From positions 8,163,418 through 8,227,417 of the forward strand of contig NC_037273.1 in the NCBI RefSeq assembly GCF_000002425.4: a stretch of DNA of 64,000 bases, in the 5' to 3' direction. This document shows, one piece after another, positions 45,595-57,960 of the stretch (position 1 is the first letter of the stretch; each line of letters opens with the position of its first letter). The translations under genes and the position numbers were made by a program. The notes below the pieces were generated by a model. The model ran no database searches and was not told where the DNA came from. It saw only the letters and a list, made by a program, of their open reading frames with translations. This stretch comes from Physcomitrium patens (taxonomy: Eukaryota > Streptophyta > Bryopsida > Funariales > Funariaceae).

Positions 45595-46660
45595 TCCAAT
45601 TAATTGATGCTTGAGAGGAGATTAGAGCCTAGAGAAGAAAATTTTAATTAGTAGGAGGCTTATTGGGAGGGATGAAAGCAAGGCATAGTTAGATGAAGGC
45701 AAGGAATGGGGATCTTCATTCCTATTGGTCGAAGGCCATGCCCAATGGACTTCAGGGGGGCTTCCCAAGGCCATATTAGGGATTAGGGTTTTTTTTTAAG
45801 GTTATTTGGAGGCTAAAATCATCAATTTTAGGTTTTTGGGTATAAATTCGATGCAAATTTTGTGTGATTTGGAGTTTTTATGAAGGAGTAATTGGTGCTC
45901 AAAGTTAGGGTGTCAATTTCATACCTATTGTCATTCTATGGGGCATAACATACGTTTACGGAGAGCAACAAAGGATCGGTGACTGAAATTGGAGAGAACA
46001 CTTTTTCAACTACATTTTTCATATACTTTTTGATGAATTTGAAGTTTAGATGAAGACGTTATAGGGGGTTGAAGTTAGTGCATCCAAATCAAAGGTAGTA
46101 AGTGATTTTGTTCATAGTAATAGTTGGAACCATATCTTGAGTTTTTAGAAGAATTTTTTACTCAAATCTTTTAGAAAAGGTAGATAATTATGTTAAAAAA
46201 CTAAATATACAAACTTTGTAGCATTTGGATGTTTAATTTGTGAGATATGAAGAAAATTGCATGTGGCTGTATAAAAACTAGGGTTTGAAGCTACTTTTAG
46301 GGTTTTGGTGATATCTTAAGATCTGCAATGAATTTGTAGTTGAAATTTATTGTAAAAGTTGATAAGAGTACATCAATACTTCATGTAAAATTTGAGTAAG
46401 TTTGGAGGGTCGGATCAAGAGATATGATGTATTGAAGTTTGGAAAAATTTCTAGATAAGGATATACAAGGTTTTAGAGGATTTTGTCATATTTTGGGTGT
46501 TGTTGGTTACTTGAGGCTTATGTATTTGATGTAATTTTTCCAAAAATAGAAATTATATATATAAACTTAGGGCTTCTCTTATTTTGAAGTTTGATTGAGT
46601 AATTAGTGACAACCAAGAGCCTAGTGCTTTCTTGAAACAAACTCTCTTTACCTCGAAAAT
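45595..46660. repeat. Second copy of repeat C, reverse orientation
   Basis: Reverse-complement match to 22840-23900: GTGACAACCAAGAGCCTAGTG corresponds to 22880-22900, and GGGATGAAAGCAAGGCAT to 23818-23835. Contains the short motif TAGGGATTAGGGTTTTT (45776), resembling telomeric repeat text. No coding content. Confidence 0.75.
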
Positions 46661-48309
46661 GTTATCATGATAAATTTAATTTAAATACATCAAAGATATT
46701 TGGAGGGTAATTAACTTTACTTGTAGAAGAGAAAGAATATAATGCTAATATATTTATAAATTTGAATGGAATTTAGAATAAGAGATTGTTAGTTTGAATA
46801 GATTATTCAAGTTGTGAAGGTATTGTCTTTAAGGATAGATATTTGATTCTATAGTAATTTAAGGTAGATATTGAAAGAAAATTAAAATAGAGATTTTGGC
46901 ATCAAATGGGATTTTTTTTTCTTTTTGATGCTTGAATAGGAGTGTCTAAGAGGGGAGTCGCTAGAATTTTGAAGTAGCAAGTTTCAAGATTAATTCAGGG
47001 TTTTTGATGCTACTTATTAAATTTTCATCTTTTTATATTAAGATTTAGAGGGAAGAAAAATTTTATTGTTTACTTTCTAACAAGCCTTAGCATTAAAGAA
47101 AAAAAGTTATGACAAGGAAGATCCGTGAAGTTTGTGGGAGAAGGACACAATAGCTCTTACAATGCTTTACTCTTCATCCATATAATGCTAATATCAATTC
47201 AACATTCATAGCCATGCTTGACTATCATCAACAAAGTTTTGTATGTATAGTACTTAAATATTACACTTTGCAAGGAACCTCCTTGCCCTGCTATTGTGGG
47301 TTTCTAAATTGCATAGTACAAAAATCTACTAAAAACTTCTAAAAGATCTTCTAAGTGAAGTCTTGCTTGACTAGAAAAATGAATATATTCAACTAATTAC
47401 TTATGAACTAATGGCTCTCTTTTTATATACAAGCTCTAAAACTTATTAATGTGGTACTAATAAGGTCACACTAAGACATACATAATAATATTACGCTCAT
47501 GCTTTATAACCTTGAAGAATTACATTATGACCTACATAAAATTATATTGATGTTGCATAAGGAGTAACTCTTTTTGCAAACGAGGCAACTAAAAAAATGA
47601 AGGCCAACATCTAGCACATACAAAGCTCAATAATGATGAGGCAAGTCTTTTCTTCCAAGTTCAGGATAGAGATGTTATGCTTAGACAATACTAAGTATGA
47701 ATTGAAAATCAATCAAATCACTTTGATGATGCACTTTTGGATTGGATTCCGTCACACTTCTTTAACCAAGTTATTGCTACTTCTTATAGTTAGATAATAT
47801 TACTCAAGAAATTTGTTACTAATTTTGTCGCTAAGAGAAAAATCCATAGTAGTCTTTTTTATCATCAAATCAATTTGTAGTACACAATGCTACTTCAAGA
47901 AATTATCGACACTACCAACAAATACTTCAATACTTGTTGTTACTCTATCCATATTATAATGCTACATGCACAACTTGACACTATTACTGAGATTCAATCA
48001 AGGAGCTCTACAATTAAGCCAAATAGAATCATTTAGCTCACCTAGTTATAAGTCAAATATTAAAAATACTGTCCTCTATGAAGCGTGATTACTAATACTC
48101 CCATAATTTGAACAGTAATTAAGATCAAATTAAAAATAGGATGAAAATACTACTTAAGGGCATCCCAAGAATCACTACCATTGTATGCTTATGTTGAATT
48201 TACTTTAATATGCTCACTTTCAAAACTAACACATCTTAGTATGCCAAACAATCACATATGTTGACATTAAAAAATCAATCCAATGCAACTTTCTTGCATT
48301 TATATAGGC
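46661..48309. other. Unassigned AT-rich sequence
   Basis: No domain and no match elsewhere in the window that I noticed. CTCTTTACTCTTCATCC-like text near 47160 and TATATAGGCTCCC near 48301 are not diagnostic. Confidence 0.4.
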
Positions 48310-48335
48310 TCCCTAGATCAAAGCAAAGAAAAGAG

Positions 48336-48364
48336 GAAAAAAAAAAAAAAAAAAAAAAAAAAAA
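48336..48364. repeat. Poly(A) tract
   Basis: About 28 consecutive A after GAAAAGAGG. No retroposon body or target duplication was identified beside it. Confidence 0.8.
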
Positions 48365-48689
48365 TGACAATAGTAGTAGTGGCCACCACACATAAGATTT
48401 GACCATCGACATCACCATTGATACTAACTACTGTCGTAATGGTGAAGTTTTGCTTGAAAATACTTCAAGCACTTGGTTGTCAAATATAGAATGGAAATTA
48501 TAAAAATAAAATCCTAACTCTAATAGAATACTAACTAAACTCTAATTAGATCATAACAATACAAAGCAAGCTTTAATCAAATTTAAAAAAATATCAAAGG
48601 AATTACAAAGAAACAATAAAAAATCTTAAAAAAATATTAGAATGATTACAAATATATCTCAAATACATCTCAATTCAATCTTAATTTAA

Positions 48690-49100
48690 TTCTAGTTAAA
48701 ATCCTATTGAACTTCATTCAAATTTTAGGTCAAAAACTAAATAAATCTTAAATCCTAAAAAAACTCAAATAAAACCTTTAACTCTAAATCAAACCCTAAT
48801 CAAATCCTAAATCCTAAACCAAATCATAACCAAATCCTAATCTTAAATTAAACCCTAATTAAATTCTAAATCCTAAATCAAATCCTAACCAAATCCTAAA
48901 TCAAATCCTAACCAAATCCTAATCCTAAATCAAACCCTAATCAAATCCTAATCTTAAATCAAATCCTAATCAAATTCTAACTCTAAATCAAATCCTAACC
49001 AAATCCTAATCTTAAATCAAATCCTAACCAAATTCTAATCCTAAATCAAATCCTAAACCAAATCCTAAATCCTAAATCAAATCCTAGTAATTCCTATAAC
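48690..49100. repeat. CCTAA-rich degenerate minisatellite
   Basis: Irregular repeats of AAATCCTAA, AAACCCTAA and AACCAAATCCTAATC over about 400 bases. The core is a decayed plant telomere word (AAACCCT). Spacing between words varies (about 7, 14 and 20 bases), so it is not a clean telomeric array. Confidence 0.8.
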
Positions 49101-49249
49101 AAATTTATACCTCAATTACTAATCAATGAACCATTGATCTTAACTCAAAATTTACATGCTTTTTAAGAATTAAATTAAAAATTAGTATAAAAAAATTTAA
49201 AAAAGATCAAAATTACCAAATAGATGATAACCTCAAAAACGTACTTGGA

Positions 49250-50115
49250 TATTGGCTGGCCTCCTTCTTTGACAATAATGCCAATCTCCCAAAGTCAATA
49301 TCTCTTTTTATTACCATTTGATTGATTTTAAAATTTTCTTACACATAGAAAAATAAGTCTAATATCTTCTTACATAAATTTCACTTTAATCCAACTAATA
49401 GATTACAAGAAATCTTAAAAACCCTTATTAGATCTAAAATTCTACTTTTTGAGACCTTGATCCTTTTAAACCTCAATAACCTTCAATTCAATTGTTCGAT
49501 TGAGCTAAGATTTATAATACATATTAAGCACAACTATGACCATCAATCTACGAAATTTCACTTATAGATCTATTACAAAACTCTTGAAATCACTAGAAAT
49601 ATCAACCCTAATTTATTTTATAAAATCCAAGTCATTCAAAAACAATCTTGACTTTGTAAAGCTCTTACAAAGTCATAACAATTCCAAATCATCCAAAACT
49701 AATGCTAATAAAAATTCTATCAAATTCCACTCTCTAATTTGCAAAAAAACCCTCAAGTTACCGTAGATGCTCGATTTGGTGCCTTAGGATCTGATTTCGA
49801 CCCAGGTTGCTAATTGGCCTTCTTTGGATATCAATATCTAGTTTTTCTAGGTAATTTTTGTTAGAATTTACTTTTAACTTCCTATTAAAGATTCTTATAT
49901 CATTTAATTTTCTAATCTATCTTATTTTATCTTATTTATGGCCTTATAAAATAAATAGAAGTCACTTTTGTAAAAAGATAGTACTACTACTAAAAGTTTT
50001 ACTACCTTCCTATCTTTTATCCATATTTTTTTATTTTATCTTTTAACTTGGATCTTCTATAATAAGATCCATATTATCATCTTTCACCATGTAGTCATGT
50101 TACAACACAACACTG
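49250..50115 (-). repeat. Diverged alpha-like LTR, 3' two-thirds
   Basis: Blocks shared with the solo LTR at 29404-30722 (CACTTTAATCCAACTAATAGATTAC; GATTTCGACCCAGG) and with 6790-6985. Ends CATGTTACAACACAACA at about 50115. The left edge is uncertain. Confidence 0.6.
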
Positions 50116-50394
50116 CATACATTGGAAGCTCTAGTCACTCCTACATCAATGCAATCATTGATTCTCAAATAGAAGCAATGATTCTAGCTACGTTGCTCAA
50201 ACTTGATGAAAAATAAAAACTTCTCCAAATTCCACATTCTATAAAGCATTCAACTTTAGAAAAGAAAGATATAACAACCAAAAATAGTCAATGATCTTGT
50301 ATCAAGTAACACAATATCCATGTTGTCTACCAAGTAGAAAAATACTAACAAAAGGATCACAATCACATGAAAATATATTGTGCTTTTCAATCAT

Positions 50395-50460
50395 TGTCAT
50401 ATAGTATGATTTTCTATTTGAAAATATATTAGATACCTAGCTATAGAAAGTTTATTTTTA
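50395..50460 (-). repeat. Left-edge fragment of an alpha-like LTR
   Basis: TGTCATATAGTATGATTTTC, then ACCTAGCTATAGAAAG, matches the first 60 bases at 29404. The text after about 50460 no longer follows the LTR. Confidence 0.5.
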
Positions 50461-50811
50461 ATTTATTAAATAATTTTTAATTTATTAAATAATTTTTAAT
50501 AAATGATGTATTCTTATTATATAGGCCAAATAAATACAATAATATCAAAAGATACATTACTAATAAAATCTTTTTATATTTAAGAAGCTTTATATATAAG
50601 GCTTTCTAAAGCATCTAGAAATGCCCTAACATCCTTTGCTATATCAAGTCATAACTAAATCATTTGTTAGTAATCTTGATTTTTAATAAGATGAAAGAAA
50701 ATCCATAATTATAATAGGTTATAGGTAAAATATTTGTATTATTTACACATAGAAATAGATAGTTAGAACCTTGGAAGTTTTTAGAATTGGACTTAAATTA
50801 ATAGACTAAAT

Positions 50812-51026
50812 AGGATCCATCATGAAACATTCTAAAAAGAATTTAGGACAATTATCTAGATGGAGTCTACTATGAAAACTTTTAGAAAAGATTTAAAGCA
50901 TTTATCTAAGTAGGATCTACCATGAAACCTTCTAAAAAGACTTAATGTGGTTATCTAGGTATGGCCTACCATAAAACCTTTTAGAAGGAGTTTAAGGCCG
51001 TTATCTAAGTGAGATCCACCATCTAA
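50812..51026 (+). repeat. 50-base tandem repeat upstream of a TATA box (element J LTR)
   Basis: Four and a bit copies of a unit such as TAGGATCTACCATGAAACC...TTATCTAAG, each 49-50 bases. A TATA box (TATAAATAA, 51062-51070) follows 36 bases later. Tandem repeats in this place are often U3 enhancer units. Confidence 0.75.
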
Positions 51027-51327
51027 GAACATTATAAAAAGTCCAAGGTAGTAGAACAAAGTATAAATAAGATTGGCCAAGGCCTTTTAAGGCATCTTAT
51101 CAAATATGGCTTTAGATCCTTTTTCTTAATATAATTGGATTTTATATCTTTATATTTTATTTTATTTTATTTTAATTTTGGTTCCTCAGTTTTGTCTTTC
51201 ATGTTCTATTCTATTTAATTTTATTTAATTTTTTTGTGGTCCAATTTATTCTACCTTGTGATGAGATTTTATATTGCTGTGGATTAGAAGGATCTTGGAT
51301 ACTTGAAATAGATCACTCATGTTTCAT

Positions 51328-51339
51328 TGATATTAGAGC
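51328..51339 (+). promoter_or_regulatory. Primer-binding site of element J (initiator tRNA-Met type)
   Basis: TGATATTAGAGC matches the standard plant retrotransposon site TGGTATCAGAGC except for one G to A and one C to T change. It fixes the 5' LTR end just upstream (about 51326) and the plus orientation. Confidence 0.7.
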
Positions 51340-51499
51340 GAATATTAGACTATTCCTTGGTAGTGTGTCAATAGTCATCATTTAGTCCAAAATTAATTAT
51401 TGTGGTTGCACCAGATACTGTGTTGAGGCTATTAAAAGCTACTCTTAATAAATCAATAAGGAAGTAAAAAGGCATTACAATAGTGGAGTCTAGTAGAGA

Positions 51500-51840
51500 A
51501 ATTACAATATAGGAGATATAACCAAAAAATCCTAGATAAAGACTCAAATACAACACTTTTTAGGCCAAATAGCTACTTTGCAAGGACAAATAAAAGCATC
51601 AAGGATAAAAGAAGCAACATGTGTTAGGTTGAAATTGAATAAGCCTAATATATACTTTGAGACTTTAAAACAAGAAAATGTATGTCAATGGCTCTTCAAC
51701 ATGCGACAATACTTCCAATTATCTGGGACAAATATCACTCAAGAAATTATATATGCAGCCAGCTATTTGATTGATGCGACAGCTCTTTGGTGGCAACATC
51801 AAGTTCAAAATTAATGAGCTCAAGGTAAATTTTGTAATAG
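51500..51840 (+). pseudogene. gag: Gag start of element J
   Basis: Frame 51578-51814 reads KLNKPNIYFETLKQ, VCQWLFNMRQYFQLSG, ITQEIIYAASYLIDATALWWQ, a chromovirus-type gag core (xWLFxMxQYF, ALWW). It is truncated near 51840, where an LTR of another element begins. Confidence 0.75.
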
Positions 51841-51848
51841 AGAGGAGT

Positions 51849-52632
51849 TGTGATTATCATTTTACTTATTTTATAAATTTCTTTCAGAATAAACCTGTAG
51901 AAGGAGATTCAAATACAAAGAAAGACTAACTACATGAGCTTACATATTAGGATCATATAATTAATCATATTCTGAACCACTAAAAAAACCAAAGAATACT
52001 ACAATACTTTTTTCCACTAACAATACTCCTTCATCAACTGATAACAATAGAGTACAACCTTGTATTCTCAAAAGACTACTCAAAACACATAAATTCCATC
52101 CAACATCAGAAATAATAGACTTCTACTTCAATTAATCTAACTTCACATAATTTCTATAATTACAGACTTCCTCTGTTGAAACATACACGATTCTTAATAA
52201 ACAACAATCATAATTTTTCATCTTATAAACAATCTCCTACAGAATCTGATAACACACTTCCAATATCTTATCATAATAATTCAATCACATAGTACTTCAA
52301 TTATATACTAAATATCTTATAAATCAATCTTTGATTTATTCCATAGATTCACTTCACAATGATCAAAACCTATTCCTTCCTCTTTAAAAATATAAACAAA
52401 TAAGATATAGCACCAAGTTTATCTCAACTCATGACTATCACAGTTTCGCCCATCTTATATCTTCTCCAACTGTTATATACTTATCCCTAAAATTCCAAAT
52501 TCTAACTATCATTCCCTACTTTATCATTTTTTACAACTAATTCAATCATTTGACCTACTAAATTGACTATCATAAGAATGATTAATCTACTTTACCAATA
52601 TCTTACAAAAACAAATTTCTAATCATTTTACA
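51849..52632 (-). repeat. Beta LTR, 3' LTR of element I
   Basis: 784 bases. Reverse-complement match to 58725-59494, from TGTAAAATGATTAG (52632) to AATGATAATCACA (51849). Long shared blocks include GGAATAAATCA-AGATTGATTTAT, GTTATCAGTTGATGAAGGAG and TGTGATAGTCATGA. Confidence 0.85.
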
Positions 52633-52727
52633 TAGCCCTATTCCTAAATGTGCAACATCTTTGTAAATATAAAATTGATACATATCTAAAAAAAACTACT
52701 TAATAAAACTCTAAAATATTACTATCC

Positions 52728-54450
52728 TTATCGCCCACCCAATTGATCAACTTCCACATTATCTGTTATTGATTCTACCGATTTTAGTTTCAAATACAAA
52801 CTTTCATTCTCTTCTAATCCTTCCATTGGTTCTTTCCTCAACTGGGCTAAAAAGTCTTCATTATATTCTTCCAATTCAGAGACTTGAGTCTCCAATTTTA
52901 GAATTTGGACATCTTTGAATTCCAACGAGTGTTGCTGCTGACTCATCCATTCTAAAACTTCAAAAACTGGCATCATCAATACTTGTAATTGATCAATATT
53001 AACTAAATCATTTGCCAATTTTATCACCTCAGCATTCAAGGCTTCAATTTCAATCCTCAACTGTTCTATTTCACATCTGTATTGATCACTCAATACTGCT
53101 TCCTCTTGTGCCAATAACTCTACTTTTTCTCGTTTTGCTTACAATTGGCACTTGACTTTCTCTTGTTCCAAATTCCATGTTTGGCAATTTTGGAACAATT
53201 CATTCCATTGATCTTCCACGATCTATAAGATGTATTCTTTTCCTTTCATCTAAACTTCTTATTTTTGTAAAAACCTTCACTTCAATGTCAATTTAGACTT
53301 TGGATTTTCTATGATGATTTGTTCTTTCTTTGTAATTCTTTGCTTTTGCTCTGATATCACCTTTTTACTTGCCTTCAATTTTTGTTTGATACTACCTTCC
53401 ACATCCAAAGTTCGTACCATGCAATGTATTTATGAAATGTATTTCAATAAAGCATTCTTAAAGTGTATGCCTTTCAATAGTCGACCTTGTAGAAATGCCA
53501 ACTGATTGATATCTAACAAAATTGAGACTTCATTCTCTTCCTCCACTGCCAAACGAATCACAGTCGAGTCTGGTGCAACTTATGGAATTGCTTCATGTAC
53601 GACTGAATTCTTTAATTTTGTATACTACATCCTCTGAATAGGCAATCAGTGCCAATGAATTTTGTTCACCTTGTTGAAGTATTGGCAAGGGTACATTGAT
53701 CTCTGCTATTGGCATTGCTTAACTCAATATAAATACAATCATAGCATATACATAGTTGAAACAAAAAAATACTGTAAACTTCCATGTTTTGTGCTTGGCT
53801 CCTATTTTTGCATGAATATGAGTTGTTACATAAGCTGCCTAATTGAACACTATTCTATCAAATATTCCTATCGCTGCAAATAATAATCATCTTGATATAT
53901 ACGTATTGTATCAATATAACCCTAAATACCTCAATACAAAGTACAACCATTGCATGAGCTCTGGTATAATTGCCTCAGCCGTCCGCCAACCTTGGTTCTT
54001 CTCAAACAATGATATTCCACCTTTGAAAAACCTTCCTTGGCTAAAATCACTTGAGCCAAGCACCTCCACCACAAGCTCTCTAATTGAAAGATACAACACC
54101 TTTTCTAAGATCTTCTCATTAATATCAATTATGTGTCCTTATACTATGCTTGATCCATCCTCTAGGTCATAGTTTGCGATGTATTCTTCCACTAATGTGA
54201 CATTAATTAATGGCAAGCTATCTAACCTTTGCAAGAACAAAAATATTTGCGCATTTCAAAAATCTCATATTCTTCTTGGCATCCAACAGATTTCTAATTT
54301 CATAGGCTCTATATTAGTAATGATTACTACGGGTGGTTATTCCAAATTGCATTTAGCTTTCAAATTTCACCTACTTTTCCACTTTGTTCGTAGCTCTCTT
54401 TGCACTCTTAATTGCCATGACACATACTCTTCCAAGCTCTAACCGTTAAT
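52728..54450 (-). pseudogene. Extra 3' ORF of element I with coiled-coil C-terminus
   Basis: Minus-strand frame pieces between integrase and 3' LTR. The N-part (about 54270-53840) reads VTLVEEYIANYDLEDGSS, INEKILEKVLYLSIRELVVEV, SDFSQGRFFKGGISLFEKN, WRTAEAIIPELMQWL. The middle part (53600-53550) reads RLAVEEENEVSILLDINQLAF. The C-part (53430-52728) is a heptad-rich coiled coil (YRCEIEQLRIEIEALNAEVI, QILKLETQVSELEEYNED). The N-part reminds me of the Putative plant transposon protein domain (EFYANL...VRGK); that naming is tentative. Its place matches env-like or additional ORFs of Athila/Tat elements. Confidence 0.6.
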
Positions 54451-54759
54451 GCTACTCTTTAGCATTTCCAAAATATAAGAAATTACAACACAAAAAAATA
54501 ATAATAGAATGTGATACCATAGAATGACCTTAAATGGGTGCTATACTCCTATTCATTTACCTAGTAGTAATAACGACAACATGTTAGTCATACTTTCCAT
54601 TTCTACCATTGTTCCATCTAACCTACTACTAATTACATCTCTAACTATCTTTTCAATTGCCTCTACACCCTAATCGACCTATACCAATAATTAAAACCCT
54701 AAGAAAAAAATTAAAATCCGTCCTGAATTTTAAGTATAATATAGTCGCAATCAATTCTC

Positions 54760-55240
54760 ATTAATACGTATATTAAATTGATGGCCCATAAAATCTTCTA
54801 ATTAGACTGATCCAATGAAAAATCCTTCAACTACTCGATATAGACCATGCCATCGAACTTGAAATTTTTTCTGAAAAATTATTAAAACGACTATCATAAA
54901 GCAAAATCAAATCATTATGTATAAAACTCTTAGGTCACAATTTACTATCATAGTAACTCTTCTATTGTTTCTAGGTAGCTTCTATCGTTAAAGGAGTAAT
55001 AGTTTGAATTTCATCCAATTCTTTCAATTTTGCCAACTAATATTGCACGAATTCTTTATCACTTAGTTGTTCATGCAATGCAATCCATAAACTTTGGACT
55101 TCCACTTCAATTGGTAAGATTATTTTTTGCTCATAAACCAATTTAAACAAGATAGAATTGGTTATTACTTATATGTTGTACGATACGCCCATAAAACTAC
55201 AAATAATTTGGTATCCCAATCAGTGTCTACCTTCGAAATA
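54760..55240 (-). pseudogene. pol: Integrase C-end of element I
   Basis: Reads KTISKVDTDWDTKLFVVLWAYRTTYK, the end of an Athila/Tat-type integrase core, then KFQVRWHGLYRVVEGF and QLEDF-like text, the post-core fold. The same landmarks occur in element D (DWDVKLPAALWAYRT). N-terminal parts are missing at the join with element H near 55240. Confidence 0.7.
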
Positions 55241-56500
55241 GTCTTAATCTTCCGGTATGCACCAAAAAGAACTAAATTTGTGGTCGGCATCATATTACTT
55301 CTTCAATAATGTCTTCTTCAAAATCCAATTTTTCTTCCTTATACTAAGATAGATCAAATTCTTCTTCAATATCTTCGAGGACTAGCTCTTGATCTCGTTG
55401 TTTAAAAAGTTTTATATATTTTCCTGCAATTGAAATTTTAAATCTTGTTCCATCTAATTCTTTTAATGCATATGTAGCATTATCCAAAACATGTACAACT
55501 ACATAAGGTCCAAACCAATGCTTAGAAAACTTTTTAAGAGCACTATGTTGGTTATCGAAGCTGTTGTCATATATCAAAATCCAATCACCTTCTTGAATAT
55601 CTTTTGGCCTCAACCTATGTCGTTTATCAAATCTATCTTTGTTCTTCAAGCGTCACTCCTTCAGCTTTATAATTATTTTTTCTACATCTTTAGGTCTTCT
55701 CTCTACTTGAAAAATTTGAAATACAAGCAGTTCTTCTTTAGATATATTGTCTTCCCAAGGCAAGATACTCCAAGTGGATATTTGCTCTTCAATCGGTATA
55801 ATGGACTTCTATCTTTGCTGACATATATCATGTTACTGAACTGTAAGTAGTACGATCAATCCAAAGAGCAAATGGTAATAACCTTGGTCATTCTCTACCT
55901 CTTCCTTTACAAGCTTTAACAATGGTCTTTATAATAGGAGAATGACCTCGCTCACTCTTAACATTGCCTTCAAGATTATAAGATGTAGTAAGTGCTAGGT
56001 TGACTCTATATCTCTCAAAGAATTGTCTAGCCTCATGTGCATCCAATTTTCCACGATTAGCAGTAATTTTTTTAATACATCTATATCTATAAATCACATC
56101 TTCTAATAAAAATCTACAAACTCTTTCAGTGGATTTTGTTCATAGAGTTCTTCTTTCTAATTGCTTAGATAAATCTTCTTGTGCCAGAGCAAAGTATCGC
56201 ATTTGTCATATCTCCATAGGCATAGCAACATGATCCAAAATCCATTTATAATGTATTGCAAGTGGATATGTAGGATGCAATCTATTTCTATGTCAAATCT
56301 TCGAGTATATTTGACAAGTCTGGCATGATTCTACAAACTTCACGACATCTCTATATATATTACGCCACTAGTATTTTTCTTTGAACTTGTTAAAGGTGAC
56401 ATAAATATCTCTATGTCCAGCCCACAAACTATCATGGAATTCATGGATTAATTTTTTTTCATCTCTTTCTTACAAACTACTCTCTATGACATTCCACTAT
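55241..56500 (-). pseudogene. pol: Integrase of element H (alpha family)
   Basis: Core at 56097-55850: YRCIKKITANRGKLDAHEA, where Asn replaces the second catalytic Asp, then FFERYRVNLALTTSYN and VKSERGHSPI with the Glu kept. The C-end at 55649-55344 reads GDWILIYDNSFDNQHSALKK and FGPYVVVHVLDNATYALKEL. It parallels element A 20155-21669. Confidence 0.82.
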
Positions 56501-57960
56501 TCTATTTGCATTGCTTCCATACGTAACCACTTTGTAAGAGGTAGTTATAAGCCTTCCATCTAATTTGCTTGAAATGAGTATGACTCCATCTTGATTGTCT
56601 TAATAATATGCTTAAATAGCATCCAATATCAATCCATTTTTCTACATATAATTCTTCTATAAATAGTCTTGAATATTCATTCTCTTCATGTTGTATCCTA
56701 GAATAAAAGTTAGTACCTATATCTTCAGTATCTTCAATCAAATCTTCTTCTTGTTTATAACTGGCTCAAGATAGCATATCTACTACAAGATTATCTTTGC
56801 TTGTTATATGCCTAAATTCAGGATTCAAAGATTTAATATATGCAATCCATCTTAGTATAGCATTATCAGGGGTGTTATAGTTGGTAATCATTTCCAATAG
56901 TGGCAAACAATCTGTTTCTACTATCACTAGTGTCCCAATTAAATAATCTCTTTTATTTTTCATAGCTGTAAGTATTTTCCATAGCTTCCATTTCACCTGT
57001 AGATAGTTTCTTTGTCGTTCACTTAATACTTTAGCTCCAAATCTAATAGCAAACTTGTTACCTTCTTCATCATTTTGTCCTAAAGCCCAACCAATAGCTA
57101 TTGGACTAGTATCAACTATAAGTATTACCAATTTACCATCTTCATAACTTATCCTTCGCAATACAAGTAGAGAAGATAATAATTGCTTTAGCTTTCGAAT
57201 TGTTTCTATGTGCTTCTTCTCCCATTTAAATCTCTTCCCTTTTCGTAGCAAACTATAAAGAAGATGAGCTATATGTGCATAATGAGGAATCCATACACAA
57301 TAAAACATGTAAGCTCCTAAAATCCTCTTTACCTCTGTTTCTGAGCTATAAATATCTTTCATTTGTTGTATGGCATCCACCTTATTAGGATCAGATTTGT
57401 GACCAAACCATCCACACAAATGCCCCACAATAACAACTTCTCGAACTCCAAAGGTAGATTTAGCTCTTGATAGTGTCAAGTAAACCTTCACAAGTCGAGA
57501 TAAAATTTTATCATTGTTTAAAATATGATTAGATACAAATTTATGGTACCCCTTCTGATCCATTGTTTCATTTTTTTTTCTTCCATACATCCTTTTATTG
57601 GAATATCATCTAAAAAGGACATAGTCTTTTTTGGAATGAAATCATAAAGAACCTTATTCATCCCATTCATCATATGAGCTACCGAGTTTATTGCTCTTTA
57701 TGCCAATGTACACATCTTAACCAAACCTAAAGATGTCTTCATAGTAGTAATATCTTTGCTCCTTTTAACTAGTTGAAATTTATCATATCCAGAATAAAGA
57801 TCTCCAATAGATTAAGTAGCTCTACCAACAAATGTCTTACCAAATTCTCCAACAATTGGCCTAATTTTGGTATTTCTAATGGTCACTTGATTCACTGGTT
57901 GCATATCTTGAATGAACCATAGTATTCCATTTTTCTTTGGTATTATAATCAATGACTGGA
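56501..57960 (-). pseudogene. pol: RT and RNase H of element H
   Basis: RT from about 57960, with the catalytic LDD at about 57610 (SFLDDIPIKGC-like), then the 274-codon open stretch 57590-56766: VREVVIVGHLCGWFGHKSDP, VKRILGAYMFYCVWIPHYAHI. RNase H follows (LVILIVDTSPIAIGWALGQ, VIVETDCLPLLEMITNY, RWIAYIKSLNPEFRHIT). The first Asp and the VETD Asp are visible. The 56741-56502 frame begins the integrase zinc region. Confidence 0.85.

Noticed and set aside
52728..53114. Coiled-coil protein as a host gene (kinesin- or myosin-like)
   Set aside because: Its place between integrase and LTR, with stops upstream in the same frame, fits a retrotransposon ORF better than a host gene.
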